Notes under the pieces: generated by a model
Told to the model about the DNA's origin: nothing
What the model saw: only the letters and a program-made list of their open reading frames with translations
The model's database searches: none
From: a bacterium
GTDB lineage: Bacteria > Bacteroidota > Bacteroidia > Chitinophagales > Saprospiraceae
Assembly (NCBI GenBank): GCA_024742755.1
Contig: JANSXW010000006.1
Coordinates: 22,578 to 86,577 of the forward strand
Direction of reading: 5' to 3'
DNA length: 64,000 bases
Position numbers and translations under genes: made by a program
In this document: positions 27,546 through 35,993 of the stretch, piece after piece
How the letters are laid out: each line of letters starts with the position of its first letter
Position numbering within the stretch: the first letter of the stretch is position 1

Positions 27546-29786
27546 GTGAAACAGACCTTTTGGCTACTCATCAGCCTGAGCGCCCTGCTCCTGCCTGCCC
27601 TTCTGACCGGTCAGCCTGCCACCCTCGACAGCCTGGAACAGCTTTTGAAGAATGACCTTTCTCAAAATGAGCGGTTCACCATCAACCTTCAACTCGCCAG
27701 GCAGTACCTCAAAATCAATCCGGAGCCGGGCTTCGCCTTTGCGAAGGCGGCTATGGATATAGCGGAAGCCACTCAGGATAAAGAGCAGCGGGCCCTTGCT
27801 CAAATCTGCCAGGCCGATTACGAATGCATGAATGGTGGATTTGAACCGGCCAAAGCCATGGTGCATCAGGCCCTGTTGCTCGCCCCTAACCCGTCAGACC
27901 AAATCCGGCTCGAAGCCTATAACCTGCTCGGGAATATCTTCTTTTACCAAAGCCAGCCTGACTCCGCAAGACACTACTACACACTGATGGAAGCCATTGT
28001 CGCTGGAATGGAAGCCCCTGCCCCTGACGCCCGCAAAAAGGCCACTGCAGCCCTTTTCAACCTGGGCAGCACTTTCCGGCAGCTGGGGCAACCGGATTCT
28101 GCCATCCTCAATTACAATCAGGCACTTGAAGCAGCACAAAGCATTGATTTCAAAGAGATACTGCCCTATATCCTGGAAAACCTGGCCAACATGCAGATTA
28201 ATCAGGAAGAGGGAATCAGCTATCTGCTGGAGGCCATAGCCATTGATGAAGCGCTGGGCAACAACAGCCACCTCGCCGGGCTCTATGAAAACCTTGGCAC
28301 CATTTATGGGAATATGGGCGATACCCTGCTGGAGGGCCGCTACCGGGAACAGTCCTGGCAGTTGGTCCGTACCCATCAGTTCATCAACAGAGAACTGGCG
28401 ATAGGCCTTGCAGACTATGGGGTCTACCTCATTGAAGTGTCCAGGTTGGATACAGCCCGGGAAGTTCTGAATTATGCGCTGGAGATGGGAAAAAAGATGG
28501 AGGACCCCTCAAGCACCAGCTACGCATTGTCCATTTTAGGCCTTTTGTCCCTGAAGCAAGGCGCTAAAGAGCAAGGCCTGGGGTACCTGTCCGAAGCGGA
28601 AGCCCAGGCCAGAGCAGGCGCGGACCCCGGCTACTTCATTTACAGTCTAATTAACGCCGCGGACGGGTACATACAGCTGGGGCAGCCTCAACCCGCCGTT
28701 GGTTTGCTTCTGGAGTGTCAGCGCACTGCCGATCAAATCGGGCTGCCCCACCTCAGGGGAGATGCAGCCAAACTGCTTTCTAAAGCGTACCAGGAACTAG
28801 GGGATAATGTCAATGCCTTAGCAGCCTACCAGGAAAGCACTGCCATTGCCGATAGCCTTTCCAAAGCAGAAAACCGCGCGGCGATACAGGAAATCCGGAC
28901 CCGTTACGAAACGGAGCAAACCGAGGCCGAGAACGAATTCCTAAGGCTGGAGAACCAGCAAACCATCCAACAGCGCAACCGCATTCTGGCTGCCGTGGCC
29001 ATACTGTTGTTGCTCCTCTCCGTCCTGGGTGTGCTGTACCGCAAGGTCCTTCAGGGCAGACGTCAAATTGCCGCCCAAAACCTAAAGCTTGCCGAGCTCA
29101 ATCAGACCAAAGACCAGCTGTTTGCCATCATTGCCCACGACCTTCGGGGAGAAGCCAGTGCCTTCCAGCAGCTGGCACAAATTGTGGGCTTCCATCTCAA
29201 AAACCGCAATCTGGACCGCCTGGAAAAGGTGTTTGGGCAGGTCAACAAGAGTGCGGCCAATCTCAACACCTTGCTGGACAACCTCCTGCAATGGGCCCTC
29301 ACTCAACTGGAAGGCGTCCGGCTGAAGCCCGCTGCCCTGCAATTGCAACAGGAAACGGCACATACCCTTCAACTGTTTGAAACCCACGCTAAGCTTAAGG
29401 AAATCGAACTGATCAATGAGGTCCCGGCCAATCTCAGTGCTTTTGCCGATCCAAACAGTGTGCAGCTCATTCTTCGCAACCTGATCAGCAATGCCATTAA
29501 GTTCACCCCGCCATCCGGAAGTATTCGGGTATCGGGAAAGCAGGAGGGACAGGAGATCGTGTTGTCTGTAGAAGATACCGGGCAAGGCATGACGGCAAGC
29601 CAAATTGAAGCCGTAATGGAGGGGCGGTCTGCTGAAAGCCGGGAAGGGACCTCCGGAGAGCGCGGTACCGGGCTGGGTTTATCCCTCTGCAAGGCTTTTG
29701 CTGAACGCAATCAGGGCGCTTTCACCATTGAGGCGCAACCGGGTGCCGGCACCCTTTGCCTTGTCCGGCTCCCAGCTACCGGCTAA
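27546..29786 (+). CDS. Secreted-sensor TPR histidine kinase
   Basis: The 746-residue protein starts with GTG, one base after the regulator gene; a signal peptide (LLISLSALLLPALLTGQ) supports that start. TPR repeats fill about residues 30-455 in the periplasm, followed by a coiled segment, one transmembrane helix (ILAAVAILLLLLSVLGVLY, about 480-500) and the kinase core. The acceptor His is in FAIIAHDLRGEASAF, the N-box in LRNLISNAIKFTP, G1 in VEDTGQGM and G2 in GTGLGLSLCKAF. The usual RNP/RSP after HDL is replaced by RGEAS. The TPR part probably senses a periplasmic peptide or protein (inference). Confidence 0.92.
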   Translation: MKQTFWLLISLSALLLPALLTGQPATLDSLEQLLKNDLSQNERFTINLQLARQYLKINPEPGFAFAKAAMDIAEATQDKEQRALAQICQADYECMNGGFEPAKAMVHQALLLAPNPSDQIRLEAYNLLGNIFFYQSQPDSARHYYTLMEAIVAGMEAPAPDARKKATAALFNLGSTFRQLGQPDSAILNYNQALEAAQSIDFKEILPYILENLANMQINQEEGISYLLEAIAIDEALGNNSHLAGLYENLGTIYGNMGDTLLEGRYREQSWQLVRTHQFINRELAIGLADYGVYLIEVSRLDTAREVLNYALEMGKKMEDPSSTSYALSILGLLSLKQGAKEQGLGYLSEAEAQARAGADPGYFIYSLINAADGYIQLGQPQPAVGLLLECQRTADQIGLPHLRGDAAKLLSKAYQELGDNVNALAAYQESTAIADSLSKAENRAAIQEIRTRYETEQTEAENEFLRLENQQTIQQRNRILAAVAILLLLLSVLGVLYRKVLQGRRQIAAQNLKLAELNQTKDQLFAIIAHDLRGEASAFQQLAQIVGFHLKNRNLDRLEKVFGQVNKSAANLNTLLDNLLQWALTQLEGVRLKPAALQLQQETAHTLQLFETHAKLKEIELINEVPANLSAFADPNSVQLILRNLISNAIKFTPPSGSIRVSGKQEGQEIVLSVEDTGQGMTASQIEAVMEGRSAESREGTSGERGTGLGLSLCKAFAERNQGAFTIEAQPGAGTLCLVRLPATG

Positions 29787-29877
29787 AGCAGATTCCAAAC
29801 ATGCACATAGTTTTGACATTCATGCACCTACTTTGACCCTTCGGCGACACCTCTGGGTAGCTGCTCTTATGGGGTTT

Positions 29878-29885
29878 TAGTTTTG
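29878..29885 (+). promoter_or_regulatory. Candidate -7 element (TAGTTTTG)
   Basis: TAGTTTTG fits TAnnTTTG and lies 66 bases before the ATG at 29952. The -33 region is poor, so confidence is limited. Confidence 0.3.
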
Positions 29886-29951
29886 TAATGTTCAATCCGG
29901 GGCCGCCCCCTTTATGGCCCGGAAAAGTCACATTATCAAAACTAATCAACA

Positions 29952-32900
29952 ATGCACTATTTTAACCTCACTACATTCCGGGCATTCCTGCTTGTGCTCG
30001 GCATGATGCTGTCCGGCCTATCCTACGGGCAGCAGACTGCAAATTTCAACCCTGTTTTTCAAGCCAACGGGCAGAGCTTATTCGAAGCCAACGGCGGCAC
30101 CCCTGCGGGGCTGGACTTCAGCAAGCAATATATCGGCGAAAAAATCTCCGAGTACACTAGCAGTAATGACTATAGCGTACTCTTCCTTAAGGCTGGGGTC
30201 GAATTTGGGGCGTACTTCCAGCTCAAAGAATTGAACGGAGGGGAAGTAGACATAACTTACCCACTTGATATCACCATTCAGTATCCGGAAGAAAATACTT
30301 TTGGTTGCAATGACTGGCTTACAATCCAAACGACTTGCGCAGTCGCCGATGGATATCAGCTTGGGGTTACCCCGCCAACACTTGACTTTGAGCTGGGTAC
30401 TGAATTTCTGGGCGGGGCCGGCATTTCCATTGGAAACATTGCATCTTTTGATATCCCCAGCGACTTTGGAGACGCAACTGCGTCCAACTGGAAGGATTTT
30501 GCAACAGGATGGGACTCCCCATTCTTTGGCCTGAATACCAATACCGGAGTGAGGTGGCCATGGGATTATCTACCGGACAGCCCCGTACCAGATGGTGTCA
30601 TACCAGGTGCTTTCCCAATTAACATCCCTTCTTTCATTAGCAGTGCTGTTTTTTTATCCGGCACCATCGATAATCCTTTCAGCGCGGATGGCGCTGATAA
30701 CTTGTTTGGCAAAAAGCTCAGGGATGAGTCGGTTAAAAACTTCCTCGACCTTGAATTCCGGCCGGTCAACTTCCAACAGTACTTCACAGGGGTTCCATTA
30801 TCTGTATCTATTGATGCCTCACCCGTTGGCTCCGTCACCGTTACCTCATTTGATATTCCACTCGGCCTAAATGTAGAACAGCGGAGGACCGTAGAATTTG
30901 AAGGGAATGTCCAGATTCAATTTGAGTTTAGCCAGAGCTTGCAATACGAAGAACGAAACCCTCTTACCAATGCCCTCGTGAGCAGCGGAACCGGAACATC
31001 GGCTTCCATCTTGGCGGGAAACACACTGAAAGTCCTTTATCCTGATGGCGCTCCTCAGGCCACTTCTGTTGTTCCAACCTTTGTAATGATTGAGGACAAA
31101 CTGACGACTTCCATCTCGGAAAAAGTTACGCTGGAAGTGGGCATTGAAATCCTGAAGGGAGACTTATCAATTGGCGGTATTGATCAGGAAATCTGCCCGC
31201 CTGATTTCCTCGATTTCCTCGATATCCCATGTGCTACAATCGAAATTGCCGCCTTAACAGATACAGTCGCGCTCGTTGATCAGGACTTTCCCATTCCATT
31301 AGAATCCTTTGAGCTCTATAATGAAACCTTTGATGTCACGGATGGCGCATTCGAAGACATTCAGGGCACGCCGATCAATTTGCAGCCAGACCAGCAGGCA
31401 CCGGTAGCCACCTACACCACAGGCTCTCAGGTCATTAACCTGAGCGCCCCTACGATTGACCTGGACCTTGATGACTTCCTGGCATCATTCACCGATCAGG
31501 AAGGAGGCGAAACCCAAATCCTTGATGCATCCGCTCAAACCTACACCTGTGCGGATGTCGGCTCAGCCGTGTACAACTGGACAGGCTCAGATGATCGGTG
31601 CAATGAGGCGGACTATGAACGGCAGTTCACACTGATGGATACCGGCCTGCCGGTAGTCAATACCAAATCCTACGATTTGTACCTCGACGCTAATGGCGAA
31701 GCGGTACTGAACCCGGAGGATGTCAACAACAACTCGACCGACAACTGTGCCATTGCGGGCTATGAACTGAGCAAGTCCGTTTTCAATTGCAATGACCTGG
31801 GCCCTCAAAATGTGATGCTGAAAGCTACCGACCTTAGCGGAAATCAGGCTTCCAATACGGCGACTATCCAGGTGATCGATGCCATCGCGCCTACCCCCAG
31901 CTGTAAAAACATAACCATCTACCTAAACGAAGAGGGCATGGCGGTTATTGATCCTGAAGACGTGGACGATGCCTCCTTTGATGCCTGCGGCATTAGCGAG
32001 CGCAATATTTCAAAAGGCACCTTCAGTTGCGACGACCTCGGCTCTAATACGATTACCCTCAGCCTGAAAGATGGCAGTAATAACCAAAGCCAGTGCAACG
32101 CTACGGTTACGGTACGGGACGATATTGCTCCCGTCGTATTCTGCAAGAGCTTTGTCAAAGAGCTTGATCCTTACGGCAATGCCAGCCTGACTCCTGCCGA
32201 TCTGTTTGATGAAATCAACAGCTTCGACAACTGCGCCATCAACCTGCTTTCGGTTGCGCCCAACACATTTAACTGCTCTACACGAGGCGAGCATATCGTC
32301 ACCCTGCAAGCGACCGACAATGATGGCAACGACGTAAGCTGCGAAGGCGTAATCACTGTGGTGGAAGGCACCGCACTGCCGGCTCCATGGACTACTGCCG
32401 ACATCGGTGATCAGGGCAGTGGCAGCACCTATACTTTCGACCCCTGTACGCGGAACAATCCTGCCAACGGAGACTTCACCATTAATTCAGGAGCCAACAA
32501 CCTGGGCGATGACACCGCTGATGATGTAAGCTTTATTGGCCAAACCTTGTGCGGCAACGGTGGCATTCAGGCACGGGTCAGAGAAGTCTCAGGCGGATAC
32601 GTTGGCCTGATGATCCGCGAGAACGATGCTCCCGGCGCCAGAAAGATTGCCTTTTATTCCAATGGGACGAACCTGACGCGATGGGAAACACGCTATGAGA
32701 CCGGTGCTCCCCACAATGACACCCACCTGTACGCTTCTTTCCCCTTCTGGCTGCGCATCGTACGGCAGGGCAACTGGTTCCGGGGTTACTACAGAAATGC
32801 CGGAAATAACTGGGTCCTGATCCATCAGGTATACATGGAGCTGCCGGAGTGTGTTGAGGTAGGCATTGCAACCTTTACTCATACTCCGAATGGCAATGTC

Positions 32901-33230
32901 AATGCAGTCGTCAGCAACGTAGCTGTTCAGGGTGCTGCACCAAGCCTTGCTGTATCTAATGAGGCCGCCGCAATGGCCACTGACAACCGGGCGCGTATTT
33001 TCCCCAATCCATCCGATGGGCAATTTACCGTAGAACTGGGCCAGCCAACACTGCTCCCCATAACCGTTTCCCTGCGCAATACAATGGGGCAGATTATTGA
33101 GCAGCGGCAGTTTGAACCTGGCACGCAGCAACTACCCTGGCAAACTCAAAACATACCAAACGGCTTATACTTCCTGGAAATCCCCGAGTCAGATGGTACC
33201 ACTCAAACTCTGAAGTGGATGAAACAGTAA
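29952..33230 (+). CDS. Large secreted protein with repeated HYR-like domains and T9SS type A sorting domain
   Basis: The 1092-residue protein has a signal peptide (LLVLGMMLSGLSYGQ). The first 520 residues form a large unassigned beta-rich region. From about 560 to 810 there are three Cys-paired repeats with the pattern YLDANGEAVLNPEDVNNNSTDNCAI and FNCNDLGPQNVML, close to the HYR-type repeats common in Bacteroidota adhesins. A jelly-roll-like segment follows (about 815-1000; NGGIQARVREVSGGYVGLMI). The C-terminal 80 residues (IFPNPSDGQFTVEL to the terminal strand LKWMKQ) are the type A T9SS signal, removed on export. It has no operon partner and ends in a strong terminator. Confidence 0.85.
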   Translation: MHYFNLTTFRAFLLVLGMMLSGLSYGQQTANFNPVFQANGQSLFEANGGTPAGLDFSKQYIGEKISEYTSSNDYSVLFLKAGVEFGAYFQLKELNGGEVDITYPLDITIQYPEENTFGCNDWLTIQTTCAVADGYQLGVTPPTLDFELGTEFLGGAGISIGNIASFDIPSDFGDATASNWKDFATGWDSPFFGLNTNTGVRWPWDYLPDSPVPDGVIPGAFPINIPSFISSAVFLSGTIDNPFSADGADNLFGKKLRDESVKNFLDLEFRPVNFQQYFTGVPLSVSIDASPVGSVTVTSFDIPLGLNVEQRRTVEFEGNVQIQFEFSQSLQYEERNPLTNALVSSGTGTSASILAGNTLKVLYPDGAPQATSVVPTFVMIEDKLTTSISEKVTLEVGIEILKGDLSIGGIDQEICPPDFLDFLDIPCATIEIAALTDTVALVDQDFPIPLESFELYNETFDVTDGAFEDIQGTPINLQPDQQAPVATYTTGSQVINLSAPTIDLDLDDFLASFTDQEGGETQILDASAQTYTCADVGSAVYNWTGSDDRCNEADYERQFTLMDTGLPVVNTKSYDLYLDANGEAVLNPEDVNNNSTDNCAIAGYELSKSVFNCNDLGPQNVMLKATDLSGNQASNTATIQVIDAIAPTPSCKNITIYLNEEGMAVIDPEDVDDASFDACGISERNISKGTFSCDDLGSNTITLSLKDGSNNQSQCNATVTVRDDIAPVVFCKSFVKELDPYGNASLTPADLFDEINSFDNCAINLLSVAPNTFNCSTRGEHIVTLQATDNDGNDVSCEGVITVVEGTALPAPWTTADIGDQGSGSTYTFDPCTRNNPANGDFTINSGANNLGDDTADDVSFIGQTLCGNGGIQARVREVSGGYVGLMIRENDAPGARKIAFYSNGTNLTRWETRYETGAPHNDTHLYASFPFWLRIVRQGNWFRGYYRNAGNNWVLIHQVYMELPECVEVGIATFTHTPNGNVNAVVSNVAVQGAAPSLAVSNEAAAMATDNRARIFPNPSDGQFTVELGQPTLLPITVSLRNTMGQIIEQRQFEPGTQQLPWQTQNIPNGLYFLEIPESDGTTQTLKWMKQ

Positions 33231-33256
33231 GAACCATAAAGGGGGAATTGACTTAC

Positions 33257-33293
33257 AGCCCTGAAGTACGCTTTGTGCTTCAGGGCTTTTTTT
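33257..33293 (+). terminator. Rho-independent terminator after the 1092-aa T9SS protein
   Basis: AGCCCTGAAG at 33257-33266 and CTTCAGGGCT at 33278-33287 form a perfect 10-bp stem with an 11-base loop, followed by seven T residues. It sits 26 bases after the stop codon. Confidence 0.92.
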
Positions 33294-33302
33294 GACTATG
33301 TC

Positions 33303-34490
33303 TTATTGCCGGACAGCAAAAAGATCCTGCCGAAGTAGTTTCACTTCCAGCCGTTTTTCCTGCCTTTGGACGGTTAGCCCGATTGGCTCGGGCGCTCCAA
33401 AAAGCGCTCTGGCTTCACAAAAATCCGTTGCATTCACCGGGCGGCTGTTAATGGCCACGACCGTATCTCCAAGCATCAGCCCTGATTCCACTGCCATGGA
33501 TGGATAAACCAACTGCGCGACTTCCAGAACAGCTCCGTTCGGCTGCAGCGCGCAACCAAAATTATGCCAGGCCGGGCTAGGCTTCCCGCCCACAGGCTCA
33601 AGTACCAGCTGATTGTTTTGCCAGTCGATGGTTGACCGGAATTCCCGGAGTATTCCTGTCCCAAACAAATGCCCTCCTTTGCGCCGGATACGCGCCCGTA
33701 ACCCAGGCAAAATCGTATCTCCCCGGGAGGTCAGTAATCCTTCAGGCATCATAAACCAGATGGAATCCAGCTCCACCCCATAGAGCCCTACGCCGGCTGC
33801 CCCGGTAGTAAATAAGCCTGCTCCGGCAGGATCAAACCGATCTTCCACGGCTTCTAAATCAAGCGACAAGCCACTGGAGGAGCCAAAATCCAGGGTAACA
33901 TAATTGAGCCGCAGGCTATCCCCCAGGATGACCGACAGTTTGGGTGTTCCCTGACTGTTCACACGGAAGGGCATCACTATCGAATTGGCGCTGTAAATAA
34001 AGCCCTCACAGTCCTCCTGAATCCGGATGACTTCATTATGGTAATCCATTTGCCAGCAGGCGTTACGCATGAGGCTTGCCCCCAACAACCCATCAACATT
34101 CAGGCAATCGAAAACGGGTATGCTCCGAAAATCAGAGATCAGGGCGCCCTGCCGGGTAAAATTGATGCCGTCCAGGCTTACGGTGTTCAGTATGGTATAG
34201 TCAATTCGATTCCTCCGGTCGTAGGAATCAACCGCCGTACCGAATGCTTTGGTTTCCAGCCCCAGCTCCTCCACCAACCGGGCATCAATCAGGGTGGGTG
34301 CACCGGTATCCATCAGAAAATTGCAGGGCCTGCCATTTATGGCTACCTCCACGAAAATCAGCCCGTTTCTGATCTGTACGGGAATTTCGCGGGCAAATGA
34401 CTTTTGCTGCACTTTTCCTTTTACCCACAGGCGTTGCCGTCCGCAACTCAACAGCAGCAGCATAATGAGTACTCCAATTATTTTTTGCAT
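33303..34490 (-). CDS. Retropepsin-like aspartyl protease with PDZ domain, lipoprotein
   Basis: The 395-residue protein has a lipoprotein signal (LIMLLLLLSCGRQ). Two aspartyl-protease-like lobes are visible. The first has the catalytic FLMDTGAPTLIDARLVEELG; the second has VTLDFGSSSGLSLD, where the usual DTG/DSG is DFG followed by Ser. A PDZ domain occupies about 310-395 (GAVLEVAQLVYPSMAVESGLMLGDTVVAINSRPV). Bacteroidota commonly encode this architecture; most members have no known substrate. It is co-directional with the GH18 gene, whose stop lies just upstream with a 2-base gap. Confidence 0.85.
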   Translation of the reverse strand: MQKIIGVLIMLLLLSCGRQRLWVKGKVQQKSFAREIPVQIRNGLIFVEVAINGRPCNFLMDTGAPTLIDARLVEELGLETKAFGTAVDSYDRRNRIDYTILNTVSLDGINFTRQGALISDFRSIPVFDCLNVDGLLGASLMRNACWQMDYHNEVIRIQEDCEGFIYSANSIVMPFRVNSQGTPKLSVILGDSLRLNYVTLDFGSSSGLSLDLEAVEDRFDPAGAGLFTTGAAGVGLYGVELDSIWFMMPEGLLTSRGDTILPGLRARIRRKGGHLFGTGILREFRSTIDWQNNQLVLEPVGGKPSPAWHNFGCALQPNGAVLEVAQLVYPSMAVESGLMLGDTVVAINSRPVNATDFCEARALFGAPEPIGLTVQRQEKRLEVKLLRQDLFAVRQ

Positions 34491-34492
34491 GG

Positions 34493-35689
34493 CTATGGTT
34501 TCACAAGCTTATAGCTATACTGACTGTCAGCGGTCTGAGCTGTCAGCAGGTAAAAGCCGCCCGGCAGGTCCCAGGTCTCCACTTCCATGTGGGACTGCCC
34601 GTTGAGCACGGCAGACCTTAGCACCTGCCCATTCACATTGCGGATGCGGTACTGAACGGCCTGATCGGAAGTGTTGGCCACGGTGAGCCTTTCCCGGAAA
34701 GGGTTGGGAAAGACTTCCAGGACTTTGGCTATGGGCTCCGGATCTTCAACGTCTACGATATTTAGCGTTTCATCAATGGCGCGCAGTAGGGACAAGTCAG
34801 AAAAATGATCCTGTCCCAACTCCCAGATCATGATGCCGGAAAGCTGAGCTTCTGCTAACTGTGTTTTCTGTACAATCGTAGGGATACCGTTGTAGTAAAC
34901 CTGGTCCACCTGATCCACCCATGCATTAGCAGGGTCCCAGTCCACGATAGTGCCGTAGCGGTAGGAAGTAACCGGTGTGCTCCCAAAGTCATAACCATAA
35001 AATGGAACACCGAGGGTCAGTTTTGACTTGGGCACGCCCTGCCCCTGCCAGTAGAACATCGCATTGAGTGCGAAAGAATAGGGCGAGTGTGGCCCAGGGT
35101 TGCCGGGATCCCAGGAACCGGTCAGGTCGTACACCATCATATTGATCCAGTCATAAACAGCCAGCGCTTCGTCCGTAATGTCGGGATAGCGATAAGTACC
35201 GGGCAGGGCTGCGGTGAGCGTTAGCCCGTGGGCATCTACGGAGTCCCGCAACTCCAACACAAAAGGGCTGTACTTTTCATTGACATGCCCCCACTCCAGG
35301 TCAAAATCGATACCATCCAGCTCATGTTGCTCAACGTACTGCATGATTTTATGGATGAAGGCCGAGCGGTTTTCAGGCAGCATGAGGTGTTCCCAGGCTT
35401 GTTCCCATTCATTGGTCAGTGCACCGCCCGCCAAAGAGATGTAGACCTCCACGCCTTCCGCTTTAGCGGCATTGACAATCGGGGTGATATTCTGCCCGCC
35501 AATATCCAGATTGCCTTCCATATCGGGGTTGGCAAAAGCGAGATTCAGGTGTGTCAGGCGTTCGTATTCAATCTGACTGTTGTAGTTGAACCGATAGTAA
35601 GGCAAATAGCCGATGACTTTGAAGTCTTCCTGGGCAGTCAGTGGGCCCAGCGCCATAGCGAAGGTCAGGAGTAGCAGTATACGTTTCAA
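34493..35689 (-). CDS. Glycoside hydrolase family 18 with T9SS type A sorting domain
   Basis: The 398-residue protein has a signal peptide (ILLLLTFAMALGPLTAQ). The GH18 barrel shows LTHLNLAFANPD on strand 2 and the catalytic DGIDFDLEW, a complete D-G-x-D-x-D-x-E with the proton-donating Glu. YDLTGSWDPGNPGPHSP and LGVPFYGYDFG are later barrel motifs. The last 75 residues (VFPNPFRERLTVAN to YSYKLVKP) are a type A T9SS signal. GH18 members cleave chitin-like or peptidoglycan-derived beta-1,4-GlcNAc bonds, or act as endo-beta-N-acetylglucosaminidases; the barrel alone does not say which. Confidence 0.93.
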   Translation of the reverse strand: MKRILLLLTFAMALGPLTAQEDFKVIGYLPYYRFNYNSQIEYERLTHLNLAFANPDMEGNLDIGGQNITPIVNAAKAEGVEVYISLAGGALTNEWEQAWEHLMLPENRSAFIHKIMQYVEQHELDGIDFDLEWGHVNEKYSPFVLELRDSVDAHGLTLTAALPGTYRYPDITDEALAVYDWINMMVYDLTGSWDPGNPGPHSPYSFALNAMFYWQGQGVPKSKLTLGVPFYGYDFGSTPVTSYRYGTIVDWDPANAWVDQVDQVYYNGIPTIVQKTQLAEAQLSGIMIWELGQDHFSDLSLLRAIDETLNIVDVEDPEPIAKVLEVFPNPFRERLTVANTSDQAVQYRIRNVNGQVLRSAVLNGQSHMEVETWDLPGGFYLLTAQTADSQYSYKLVKP

Positions 35690-35742
35690 ATCAATAGGTT
35701 TTAGTGATTCAGACGTATAAAGCTAACCAAAATTTTGGGAAT

Positions 35743-35952
35743 TTAGGGCAAGCGCCTCAGGAGCAGCCGGATCAACAGCACCCAGGGAAAGCCGTGAAGG
35801 ACCACATCAAACCAGTCAATCGCCTGCATACCGACGGCGCCCCCACGTATCCACTTGATCTTGCCCCAGATGTGGGGCTCGGGATAAAAAGGTGCCAGGC
35901 CCAGGGTAAGGCAAAGGAGGAGGACGAATTTCCAGTCGTTGAGCAAAGACAT
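35743..35952 (-). CDS. Small conserved two-helix membrane protein
   Basis: The 69-residue protein has two hydrophobic helices (FVLLLCLTLGLAPF and LHGFPWVLLIRLLL) separated by PEPHIWGKIKWIRGGAVGM and IDWFDVV. This short sequence type recurs in Bacteroidota genomes and is sometimes labelled RND transporter in error; it is far too small for that. Function is unknown. Confidence 0.6.
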   Translation of the reverse strand: MSLLNDWKFVLLLCLTLGLAPFYPEPHIWGKIKWIRGGAVGMQAIDWFDVVLHGFPWVLLIRLLLRRLP

Positions 35953-35977
35953 AAAAACAATCAGTATTGGTTGGCCG

Positions 35978-35985
35978 CAAAGTTA
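35978..35985 (-). promoter_or_regulatory. Candidate -7 element (TAACTTTG on the minus strand)
   Basis: The plus strand reads CAAAGTTA, giving TAACTTTG on the minus strand, 25 bases before the ATG of the small membrane protein at 35952. It falls just outside the 3' end of the TonB-dependent receptor gene. The -33 region is not convincing. Confidence 0.3.
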
Positions 35986-35993
35986 CAACGGAT